DNA from: DATKDF01 sp035512795 | GTDB taxonomy: Bacteria > Acidobacteriota > Vicinamibacteria > Vicinamibacterales > SCN-69-37 | Direction of reading: 5' to 3' | DNA: 8,727 nt | NCBI GenBank assembly: GCA_035512795.1 | Contig: DATKDF010000122.1 | Coordinates: 1 to 8,727 of the forward strand | Shown here: positions 1 to 4,713 of the stretch, piece after piece | Layout of the letters: each line of letters opens with the position of its first letter | How positions within the stretch are numbered: the stretch's first letter is position 1 | Made by a program: the position numbers and the translations under genes | The notes under the pieces: generated by a model | What the model was told of the DNA's origin: nothing | Databases searched by the model: none | Seen by the model: only the letters and a program-made list of their open reading frames with translations

Positions 1-362
1 ATCGGGATCTCACTCAGGTGCTCGGCTGCGAGTCTCTTCAGGATCCGCCGATCGGCCGCCTTCAGGCGCGCGTCGCTCAGAAACGGTCGCAGCGCGCGAA
101 CCAGCGCCTTGCGGCTGGCGGTCACCTGCGTCAGTCGTGGAACGATGTGCTCGGCCTGGAATACGAGATCCGCTTCGAGCTTGCGCTTGCGCGTTTCGAG
201 CTGCATTCGGAGCTTTTCGACCCTCCGGACGAGGCGATTGAACGCCTGCTGCCCCTTCGTGAGCGGTCGTCCCGGTTGCGGCACCACGATCAGGCCGCGC
301 GCGTTGGGACGGGGCTGCGATTCGTCGTCGAAGAACGATGGCTGGGGCTCACTCGACCGCAT
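1..362 (-). CDS. Charged coiled-coil protein, partial (C-terminus beyond the left edge)
   Basis: An open frame of 120 codons runs from an ATG at 362 to the window edge with no stop, so only the N-terminal part is visible. The first 30 residues are polar and disordered-looking (MRSSEPQPSFFDDES...). From about residue 34 a helical, strongly charged stretch follows (LTKGQQAFNRLVRRVEKLRMQLETRK is the core, given here only as a pattern of heptad-like Leu/Val with Arg/Lys/Glu), and a second helical part near residues 80-118. No membrane segment or signal peptide is seen. The start codon lies inside the last codons of the upstream PIN toxin gene, a 14-nt overlap with no clear Shine-Dalgarno, which points to translational coupling. 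I do not recognise the family with confidence. It recalls N-terminal regions of accessory-genome proteins that carry a C-terminal J-domain, but that part lies outside the window, so this is only a suggestion. Confidence 0.72.
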   Translation of the reverse strand, partial: MRSSEPQPSFFDDESQPRPNARGLIVVPQPGRPLTKGQQAFNRLVRRVEKLRMQLETRKRKLEADLVFQAEHIVPRLTQVTASRKALVRALRPFLSDARLKAADRRILKRLAAEHLSEIP

Positions 363-810
363 ATCCAAGTGCTTCTGCGTTTTCGCGAATCCGAACGTCT
401 CGTGTCACGACGACGATCAACTGCGGTGGCTCACCAAGCAACTCCGTTGTAGCCAGGTGCACCGCGTCGAGCGTACGAATCGGCTCGATCGGAAACGGTC
501 TCCGCACCCGGGCGAGAATGGCGTCTGTGACGCCTGCCAGGTAGCATCGACGCTCGAGACGGCGGAGGGCACGCACGGCCGCTCGCTCTTCATCGGCGGT
601 CAGCCGTGCCAGTGCCCTTGCGCGAAGAATGGCACGCCCGGCTTCAGCGATCGTCAACGCGGAAGTGACCTTGCGTCCTCGGGTGCGGACCGACTTGAGC
701 GCGTCGGCGTCATGCTCCAGGAGGGCCGCGACCAATGCGCTCGACTCGATGTATCGGACACTGACGGCTCCCGCCGTCGAAGCCGGCGCTCTGGCGCTAC
801 GCTTCGCCAC
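349..810 (-). CDS. vapC: PIN-domain toxin, VapC-like ribonuclease
   Basis: About 153 residues from a GTG at 810; a TTG at 822 would add four residues. The PIN fold is recognised from the order of its acidic motifs: YIESSALV near the N-terminus, TIAEAGRA (Glu about 56), IRTLDAVHLAT (Asp about 115) and VVVTRDVRIRENAEALGY (Asp about 138). PIN toxins of this kind are Mg-dependent RNases, usually cutting tRNA or rRNA, and are held in check by a small antitoxin encoded just upstream. That is the arrangement here: the toxin start overlaps the end of the Phd/YefM-like antitoxin by 14 nt (26 nt with the TTG start). Oddities are a Glu where the first catalytic residue is normally Asp (YxDSSA), and about 20 extra residues before the first beta strand. 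Both GTG and TTG lack a strong ribosome binding site, so translation is probably coupled to the antitoxin. The family call is firm; the RNA target cannot be told. Confidence 0.86.
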   Translation of the reverse strand: MAKRSARAPASTAGAVSVRYIESSALVAALLEHDADALKSVRTRGRKVTSALTIAEAGRAILRARALARLTADEERAAVRALRRLERRCYLAGVTDAILARVRRPFPIEPIRTLDAVHLATTELLGEPPQLIVVVTRDVRIRENAEALGYAVE

Positions 811-1084
811 GATCGGCGTCAATCAGTTCGGCGGCAGTTCCCGCCGGAAGGCGGATATCCGGCCACCCTTCCGTCGGGTCGCCGGCTTCGAGTGGCGGCC
901 GGATCATTCCTGAGGCGACGAGCTCGTCGAAGCGGCTTGACGTGCCCCTGGTCGTTGCACCCGGCGGGACGAGCTCCGCGACCACACGACCATGGGCCGT
1001 GATGGCAATACGCTCGCCGGCCTCAATCCGCCGGATGTAGCGACTCAAGTTGTCTTTCAGTTCGCGGATACCTGCAGAGGCCAT
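797..1084 (-). CDS. Phd/YefM-type antitoxin
   Basis: A 95-residue protein from an ATG at 1084. The N-terminal half (MASAGIRELKDNLSRYIRRI, then EAGERIAITAHGRVVAELVP) is the classic Phd/YefM DNA-binding fold: an 'RELKdnLSRYirriea' helix followed by the 'GExIxITxHGRxVAELVP' strand-turn-strand. The C-terminal half (residues about 45-95, with FDELVASG, GWPDIRLP and an acidic tail) is the part that in this family wraps around and blocks the toxin. The gene precedes and overlaps the PIN toxin, the normal order for such pairs. It is likely autoregulated: a 12-bp palindrome sits between the -35 and -10 boxes of a good promoter just upstream. The -10 box ends only 6 nt before the ATG, so the mRNA is probably leaderless; this also supports this start over the longer upstream open frame. 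Confidence 0.9.
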   Translation of the reverse strand: MASAGIRELKDNLSRYIRRIEAGERIAITAHGRVVAELVPPGATTRGTSSRFDELVASGMIRPPLEAGDPTEGWPDIRLPAGTAAELIDADRGEA

Positions 1085-1090
1085 TCGCAG

Positions 1091-1120
1091 ATTATAGCCA
1101 TATGTGGCCACATTCGACAA
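1091..1120 (-). promoter_or_regulatory. Promoter of the toxin-antitoxin unit (TTGTCG-N18-TATAAT)
   Basis: Reading the minus strand, TTGTCG (1120-1115, four of six matches to TTGACA), an 18-nt spacer and a perfect TATAAT (1096-1091) lie directly upstream of the antitoxin ATG at 1084. The expected start of transcription, 6-8 nt after the -10 box, falls on or next to the A of the ATG, so the transcript would be leaderless. Confidence 0.72.
1102..1113. promoter_or_regulatory. 12-bp palindrome ATGTGGCCACAT, candidate antitoxin operator
   Basis: A perfect 12-bp palindrome located inside the 18-nt spacer between the -35 and -10 boxes of the toxin-antitoxin promoter. Phd/YefM antitoxins bind palindromes in their own promoter and repress it; position and symmetry fit this. 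The operator role is inferred. Confidence 0.5.
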
Positions 1121-1121
1121 G

Positions 1122-1146
1122 GGCGTGCGCCTTTCGGGCGCGCGCC
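1122..1146. terminator. Strong GC hairpin after the sugar kinase gene
   Basis: Arms GGCGTGCGCC (1122-1131) and GGCGCGCGCC (1137-1146) pair over 10 positions around the loop TTTCG, with one T-G wobble on the plus strand (an A-C mismatch on the minus strand). It abuts the stop codon of the kinase gene (1147-1149) and lies just before the toxin-antitoxin promoter, so it may stop or insulate the kinase transcript. There is no T-tract, so a classical intrinsic terminator is not proven. Confidence 0.35.
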
Positions 1147-2112
1147 TCAGGGCGCCTGACGGCCGGCGGCGGACGCCGCGTCGGGGTACGCCGGCAGCCG
1201 GAGAGTGCCGGCGGCGAGCGCCGAGGCCAGCCGGACGGCGCCGAGCGCGGGCTCGACGTCGAGCAGGTGCGCCGACACAGCGGGCAGTTCCTGGGCCAGG
1301 CGGCGGCTCACGTGCTCGCGAATCGCCGGCACGGCCCTGAAGACGCTGCCCGACAGCACGACCGGCCCCCGGTCGAGCGCGAGCTGGCGCGCGACCGAGA
1401 GCCCGGCGCCCGCCAGCTCCTCCGATGCCTGTTCGAGAATCCCGCGCGCAACCTCGTCGCCCGCGTCGGCAGCCGTCTGGATCACCGGCGCGAGCGACGC
1501 GGTCGTCGTCGGCCGCGGATCGGCGGCATAGATGTGCTGCACGAGGTCCGGGGGCCGGGTGACGCGCCAGTGTGCCAGGACGTGGCCGGTCAGAAGCGTC
1601 GCCGGTCCGCGGCCGTCGTGCGCGCGAACCACGGCGCGGAGGGCCTGCCGGGCGAGCCAGTAGCCGCTGCCCTCGTCGGCGAGCAGGTGGCCCCAGCCCC
1701 CGGCGCGCGCCGCGTGGCCTGCCGCGTCGCGGCCGAAGGCCACCGACCCCGTGCCCGCAATGATGACGACGCCCGCCGCGCCAGGCGCACCGGCCTCGAG
1801 CGCGATGAGCGCATCGCTCACGACGAGCACGCGCGCGCCCCGGGCGAGGCTGGCCAGCACGCCGCGCACGCGGTCGGCTTCGCCCGGCCGGTCGACGCCG
1901 CCCATGCCGATGCAGACGGCCGCGAGGCCGGCGACGCCCTGCGTGCCGAGCACGTCGGCGATGACGCCGCCGAGCGCGCGCGCGACGTCGGCGTCGGGCA
2001 TGACGTGCAGCGTGGCACCCGGGCCGCGCGACGCGGCCAGCACACGGCCGGTCCGGTCGGCGAGCTGGCACACCGTCTTGGTGCCGCCGGCGTCGATGCC
2101 AATCAGATGCAC
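1147..2112 (-). CDS. N-acetylglucosamine kinase-like protein (BadF/BadG/BcrA/BcrD ATPase family)
   Basis: A 321-residue cytoplasmic sugar kinase of the ASKHA fold, full length for the family. The phosphate-1 loop is at the very N-terminus (GIDAGGTKT, residues 5-13). A second glycine motif IAGTGSVAFG is at 118-127, with the presumed catalytic Asp in VVSDALIAL (Asp100). The signature GGWGHLLADEGSGYW (138-152), typical of human NAGK-like and bacterial GlcNAc/glucosamine kinases, follows. LSGSVF (253-258) and EPALGAVRLA (287-296) form the adenosine-binding end. The expected reaction is ATP-dependent 6-phosphorylation of GlcNAc or glucosamine, in amino-sugar or peptidoglycan recycling; the exact sugar cannot be fixed from sequence. 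The GTG start at 2112 lies 13 nt after the stop of the acetyltransferase gene, so the two form an operon. A weak purine-rich site (AGGCAG) precedes it. The C-terminus ends in a short Ala/Pro-rich tail. Confidence 0.85.
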   Translation of the reverse strand: MHLIGIDAGGTKTVCQLADRTGRVLAASRGPGATLHVMPDADVARALGGVIADVLGTQGVAGLAAVCIGMGGVDRPGEADRVRGVLASLARGARVLVVSDALIALEAGAPGAAGVVIIAGTGSVAFGRDAAGHAARAGGWGHLLADEGSGYWLARQALRAVVRAHDGRGPATLLTGHVLAHWRVTRPPDLVQHIYAADPRPTTTASLAPVIQTAADAGDEVARGILEQASEELAGAGLSVARQLALDRGPVVLSGSVFRAVPAIREHVSRRLAQELPAVSAHLLDVEPALGAVRLASALAAGTLRLPAYPDAASAAGRQAP

Positions 2113-2125
2113 GTCTGCCTAATCG

Positions 2126-2635
2126 TCAGGCCCGCGGTCCGGTGAACACGCGCTGCCAGTACCCGACGTCCACCCAGCGCCCGAACTTGAAGCCGACCTC
2201 GGCGAAGTGCGCGACCTTGCGCAGGCCGAACTTCTCGTGCAGCGCAATGCTGCCGTCATTCGGCAGCGCGATGCCGGCGATCACGGCATGGAGCTTCCTG
2301 TCTTCGAGCAGCGGGAAAAGCGCGGCGTAGAGCGCCGACCCGAGGCCCCGGCCGACGAGGGCCGGATCCAGATAGACCGAGACCTCGGCCGTATGGCGGT
2401 AGGCGCAGCGACCCTTCCACGGGCTCGCGTGCGCGAATCCGACGAGCTCGTCGTCGGAGGCGGCGACGAGGAAGGGCAACCCGGCGCGGCTGATCTCGTC
2501 GAGCCGCGTGGCCATCTCGACCCCAGCGACGGCGCCTTCTTCGAAGGTCACCGTGGTTCCGGCGACGTAGTGGTTGTAGATCCTGGCGATGGCCTCGCCG
2601 TCGTCCCGGGTGGCGGGCCGGCAGGTTGCGTTCAT
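2126..2635 (-). CDS. GNAT N-acetyltransferase, phosphinothricin/methionine sulfoximine acetyltransferase-like
   Basis: A 169-residue GNAT enzyme. The N-terminus (CRPATRDDGEAIARIYNHYV) is typical of the PAT/MnaT group, as are TTVTFEE at 27-33, the acetyl-CoA pyrophosphate-loop region VYLDPALVGRGLGSALY (87-103), and the end LPNDGSIALHEKFGL...VGFKFGRWVDVGYWQRVF (124-164). Members acetylate the free amino group of small substrates such as phosphinothricin, methionine sulfoximine or methionine sulfone; the natural substrate here is unknown. The ATG at 2635 is chosen because GAGG (2647-2644) lies 8 nt upstream and family homology begins here. The frame stays open upstream, but that part is arginine-rich and looks non-coding. 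It is the first gene of an operon with the sugar kinase and is divergent from the DUF411-Dps operon. Its Shine-Dalgarno is embedded in the palindrome at 2638-2652. Confidence 0.88.
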   Translation of the reverse strand: MNATCRPATRDDGEAIARIYNHYVAGTTVTFEEGAVAGVEMATRLDEISRAGLPFLVAASDDELVGFAHASPWKGRCAYRHTAEVSVYLDPALVGRGLGSALYAALFPLLEDRKLHAVIAGIALPNDGSIALHEKFGLRKVAHFAEVGFKFGRWVDVGYWQRVFTGPRA

Positions 2636-2637
2636 GT

Positions 2638-2652
2638 GTTGCGCCTCGCAAC
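2638..2652. promoter_or_regulatory. Palindrome GTTGC-N5-GCAAC next to the acetyltransferase start
   Basis: Perfect inverted repeat GTTGCGCCTCGCAAC (six-base arms with a 3-nt centre, or five-base arms with N5). It starts 2 nt upstream of the acetyltransferase ATG and includes its GAGG ribosome binding site. The same GTTGC-N5-GCAAC pattern recurs at 2778-2792 near the divergent operon. It could be a repressor operator, or in RNA a hairpin masking the ribosome binding site. Confidence 0.5.
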
Positions 2653-2776
2653 TGTTCAACGCCGGCGGGCGGGACGGCCGGGTTCCCGGCGGGCGCGGGA
2701 CACCGCCCCGATGGCTTCGAGCGACTCGACGACGCGACAACCGCATGGCCGCGGCTCGATGACTGTACGGCTTCAC

Positions 2777-2793
2777 GGTTGCGGTATGCAACC
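2777..2793. promoter_or_regulatory. Palindrome GGTTGC-N5-GCAACC upstream of the DUF411-Dps operon
   Basis: Perfect 6-base arms GGTTGC (2777-2782) and GCAACC (2788-2793) around GGTAT. Its inner 15 bp follow the same GTTGC-N5-GCAAC pattern as the site at 2638-2652, 140 bp away centre to centre. It is centred about 69 bp before the DUF411 start codon, a position suited to an activator or to a looping repressor. The binding protein is not in the window. Confidence 0.5.
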
Positions 2794-2853
2794 ATCTCGC
2801 CCGGCCTTCGCTCCGCTCGCATCGTGCCCCCGGTCTGGGCCACAATGGTCCGC

Positions 2854-3330
2854 ATGGACACCGCCCTCACCCGCCGCTCGCTTCTCACCGGCCTCGTGGC
2901 CGGCGTGGCCGCCATCGCCGGCGGTTCGCGCCTGTTCGGCGCCCAGCAGAAGCCGTCGATGACCGTCTACAAGGACGCCAGTTGCGGCTGCTGCCAGCAC
3001 TGGGTGAACTACATGCAGACCAAGGGCTACCGGTCGGCGGTGCACAACGTCGACCTGGCCCCGATCAAGGCGCAGTACGGCATCAACGCGAATCTCGAGA
3101 GCTGCCATACGACGCTCGTGGCCGGCTACATCATCGAAGGCCACGTGCCCGAGGTCGACATCGCGCGGCTGCTGAAAGAGAAGCCAGCCGGCGTCGCGGG
3201 CCTCACGATCCCGGGCATGCCGGCCAGCGCACCGGGCATGGACGGGCGGCCCTTCCAGCCCTACACCGTGCTCGCCTTCGACAAGGCCGGCAAGACCACC
3301 GTCTACGCGCGCCACACGGCGCCCGAGTAG
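2854..3330 (+). CDS. DUF411 family metal-binding protein with Tat-type signal
   Basis: A 158-residue DUF411 protein. The N-terminus has a twin-arginine motif (LTRRSLLTGL, residues 5-14) followed by a hydrophobic stretch to about residue 28 (AGVAAIAGGSRLFGA), so it is probably exported by Tat to the periplasm. The domain starts at MTVYKDASCGCC, with Cys44, Cys46 and Cys47. ESCHTTLVAGYIIEGHVP follows (Cys84, His85, His97), then IPGMPASAPGMDG with two Met residues, and PYTVLAFDKAG. DUF411 proteins often accompany copper or other metal resistance genes; the Cys/His/Met set suggests binding of a soft metal such as copper, but this is inference. The ATG at 2854 is preferred over an in-frame ATG at 2845 because the latter lies inside a possible -10 box (CACAAT, 2841-2846). 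It is followed 19 nt later by Dps, so the two are probably one operon. Confidence 0.88.
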   Translation: MDTALTRRSLLTGLVAGVAAIAGGSRLFGAQQKPSMTVYKDASCGCCQHWVNYMQTKGYRSAVHNVDLAPIKAQYGINANLESCHTTLVAGYIIEGHVPEVDIARLLKEKPAGVAGLTIPGMPASAPGMDGRPFQPYTVLAFDKAGKTTVYARHTAPE

Positions 3331-3336
3331 CGGCCT

Positions 3337-3341
3337 GGAGG
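3337..3341 (+). promoter_or_regulatory. Ribosome binding site of dps
   Basis: A full GGAGG lies 8 nt before the ATG at 3350, fixing the Dps start and marking it as the best-translated start in the window. Confidence 0.75.
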
Positions 3342-3349
3342 GACTACGT

Positions 3350-3799
3350 ATGGCTGGCGCTGGCAATGCCCGTGTCGTCGCGGCGCTCTCGCGCCTGCTC
3401 GCCGACAGCTACACGCTGTACCTGAAGTCGCACAACTACCACTGGAACGTCACTGGGCCGATGTTCACGACGCTCCACGTGCTCTTCGAGCAGCAGTACA
3501 CCGAGCTGGCCATGGCCATTGACGAGATCGCCGAGCGCATCCGAACCCTCGGCGCCCGCGCGCCGGCCAGCTTCAGCGAGTTCGCCTCGCTCGCGAAGGT
3601 CCAGGAAGACACGAGCTCACCCGTGGCGGCCGTGATGGTGCAGACCCTCGTTGCCGACCAGCAGACCGTCGTCCTGGCGGCCCGCGCCGTCATCAAAGCC
3701 GGTGACGCGTCGGGCGATCAGGCGACGGTGGACCTGGCGACCCGGCGCACCGAGGTCCACCAGAAGAACGCGTGGATGCTGCGGAGCCACCTGGAGTAG
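3350..3799 (+). CDS. dps: Dps-type ferritin (DNA-protecting, iron-storing)
   Basis: A 149-residue four-helix Dps protein, the normal length for the short type. Dps forms a hollow 12-mer that oxidises Fe(II) with hydrogen peroxide and stores the iron, preventing hydroxyl radical damage. The inter-subunit ferroxidase ligands are in place: His31 in HNYHWNVTGPMF, His43 and Glu47 in TLHVLFEQQY, Asp58 and Glu62 in AIDEIAERI. Position 47 is Glu where many Dps proteins have Asp. Only a very short N-terminal tail (MAGAGNARV) precedes helix 1, without the Lys-rich extension that gives E. coli Dps its DNA binding, so this one may protect mainly by iron storage. It follows DUF411 by 19 nt with a strong GGAGG site, pointing to joint control under metal or peroxide stress. 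The C-terminus ends in a full fourth helix (HQKNAWMLRSHLE). Confidence 0.93.
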   Translation: MAGAGNARVVAALSRLLADSYTLYLKSHNYHWNVTGPMFTTLHVLFEQQYTELAMAIDEIAERIRTLGARAPASFSEFASLAKVQEDTSSPVAAVMVQTLVADQQTVVLAARAVIKAGDASGDQATVDLATRRTEVHQKNAWMLRSHLE

Positions 3800-3800
3800 C

Positions 3801-3815
3801 GCGCGCGACGCGCGC
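3801..3815 (+). terminator. GC-only hairpin after dps
   Basis: GCGCGCG-A-CGCGCGC starts 2 nt after the Dps stop and is a perfect inverted repeat. As RNA it gives a 6-bp stem with a 3-nt loop. No T-run follows, so it may be a factor-assisted stop or an RNA-stabilising end for the DUF411-Dps message. Confidence 0.35.
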
Positions 3816-3822
3816 CCCGGCC

Positions 3823-3978
3823 TCAGGACGAGCGCAGCGCCGCCCCGACGACGACGCCGGCGACCAGCGTCCGGACCCCCTCTGCCAGCACGAGCCGCAC
3901 GATGTCGGTCGCGCGCGCGCCAATCGCCATCCGCAGGCCCAGCTCCCGGTGGCGGCGCGCGACGTCCGGCGTCACGTC
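3823..3978 (-). pseudogene. Fragment of a MacB/FtsX-type (ADOP-like) ABC transporter permease
   Basis: The minus strand encodes about 50 residues closely resembling the conserved block near the C-terminus of MacB/FtsX permeases: VARRHRELGLRMAIGARATD, then IVRLVLAEGVRTLVAGVVVG. In complete proteins this block is followed by two more membrane helices and a final 'ALR(x)E' motif, and preceded by several hundred residues. Here the frame ends almost at once with AALRSS and a TGA at 3825-3823, and upstream it runs into the end of the DUF2911 gene without a start or a membrane segment. It is therefore a decayed remnant rather than a small gene. Such permeases are amplified in Acidobacteria, so a deletion footprint is a reasonable explanation. 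The block is recognisable with good confidence; the boundaries are approximate. Confidence 0.65.
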
Positions 3979-3998
3979 GACGACGACTGATCGGCCGC

Positions 3999-4538
3999 TC
4001 AGCCGACGGTGAACGGTACGGTCGCGCTGGCCGTGCCCCATTCAATCCGGAGCGTCGCGCCGGCCGCCGTGTCGTCGATCGAGATGGTGAGCTGTTCGAC
4101 CGGCGCGGCCGTGCGGCCGAGCGCCATCGGCACGCGGCCCAGATCCTGCGACGCGTCGTACATCGTGCCCCACTGCCCCGTCTGCCTGCTGACGATGAGG
4201 GTCCACGCCGCCTCGCCGGGGATCGTGAAGAGCGTGTAGGTGCCCGCCGGAACGGTCAGCGTGCCAAACGTCAGGGCGCGATCGGTCTCGAGCGTGGTGG
4301 CTTCATCGGCGCCGGTCCGCCACGGCTGCCCCGGCGGCATCAACTGCGCCTCGGGACGCCCCCTCAACGAGGGACGGCCGTAGGTGACGGAAATCGCGGC
4401 GCCGTCGATCGTCCAGGCGGTCCGAACGTGGGGACTGCCGCCCTTGCCGGGGTGCACCTGCGTGGTCTGCTGGGCGGCGGGGAGTCCCGCAAGCGCCAGC
4501 GTCATCGTCGTCAGCGTCAGCCAGAACGTCTTTCGCAT
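3999..4538 (-). CDS. Exported DUF2911 protein
   Basis: A 179-residue protein of the DUF2911 family, function unknown. A Sec signal peptide is visible: MRK, a hydrophobic core TFWLTLTTMTLALAGL and a likely cut after LPAA (about residue 22). The mature part has the family pattern: AISVTYGRPSLRGR (48-61), QPWRTGADEATTLETD (71-86), LTVPAGTYTLFTIPGEAAWTLIVSRQTGQWG (94-124), and YDASQDLGRVPM (127-138). It should be a periplasmic or cell-surface beta-rich protein. The ATG at 4538 is chosen for its signal peptide and a GGAGG (4554-4550) 11 nt upstream; the longer open frame before it crosses the palindromic element and looks non-coding. It is divergent from the DCC protein. Downstream lies only the permease fragment. 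Confidence 0.87.
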   Translation of the reverse strand: MRKTFWLTLTTMTLALAGLPAAQQTTQVHPGKGGSPHVRTAWTIDGAAISVTYGRPSLRGRPEAQLMPPGQPWRTGADEATTLETDRALTFGTLTVPAGTYTLFTIPGEAAWTLIVSRQTGQWGTMYDASQDLGRVPMALGRTAAPVEQLTISIDDTAAGATLRIEWGTASATVPFTVG

Positions 4539-4604
4539 CGTATCGAGTACCTCCGAAGATTGGTCCGAATCCGAGCATATCGCAACCGGCCGGTCGAACC
4601 AGCG

Positions 4605-4680
4605 TCCCGAGTCCGAAGTTCGGCGACCGATATTCCGGAGCGCGGCGCCCGGAATATGTCGGCAAACTTCGGACCCGGGA
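4605..4680. repeat. 76-bp imperfect palindromic element between divergent genes
   Basis: Left arm 4605-4638 and right arm 4649-4680 are inverted copies matching at 28 of 34 aligned positions (four mismatches and one 2-nt gap) around a 10-nt centre (AGCGCGGCGC). The longest perfect blocks are TCCCG, GTCCGAAGTT and ATATTCCGG with their complements. It lies between the divergent DUF2911 and DCC genes, so it is not a terminator at the end of a gene. Size and symmetry fit a REP/BIME-like or MITE-like palindromic unit, or a large regulatory site. No second copy is in the window. Confidence 0.75.
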
Positions 4681-4687
4681 CTAGAAT
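4659..4687 (+). promoter_or_regulatory. Possible promoter of the DCC gene
   Basis: TCGGCA (4659-4664, four of six to TTGACA), a 17-nt spacer and TAGAAT (4682-4687, five of six to TATAAT) lie 26 nt upstream of the ATG at 4714. The -35 box is inside the right arm of the palindromic element, so the element may influence this promoter. Confidence 0.35.
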
Positions 4688-4713
4688 CGAGGTGCCCGGT
4701 GGCTGGGCGACCC

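Noticed and set aside
18..1002. Plus-strand open frames over the toxin-antitoxin region
   Set aside because: They are antisense to three genes with clear family motifs or coherent charged helices and show no domain of their own.
797..2071. A long minus-strand open frame reading through from the kinase region into the antitoxin
   Set aside because: Its first 320 or so residues are extremely Arg/Ala-rich and overlap the sugar kinase in another frame; only the last 95 residues (the antitoxin) look like protein.
1102..2145. A 347-codon plus-strand open frame
   Set aside because: It is antisense to the sugar kinase, rich in Arg/Ala/Gly, and without any recognisable domain; it follows from high GC3 on the other strand.
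2636..2845. N-terminal extension of the acetyltransferase
   Set aside because: The frame is open, but the sequence is Arg/Pro-rich without homology, and ATG 2635 has a GAGG at proper distance and begins the family's conserved region.
4585..4594. 10-bp palindrome ACCGGCCGGT upstream of DUF2911
   Set aside because: Short GC-only palindromes are frequent by chance in this base composition, and no second copy or promoter relation supports it.
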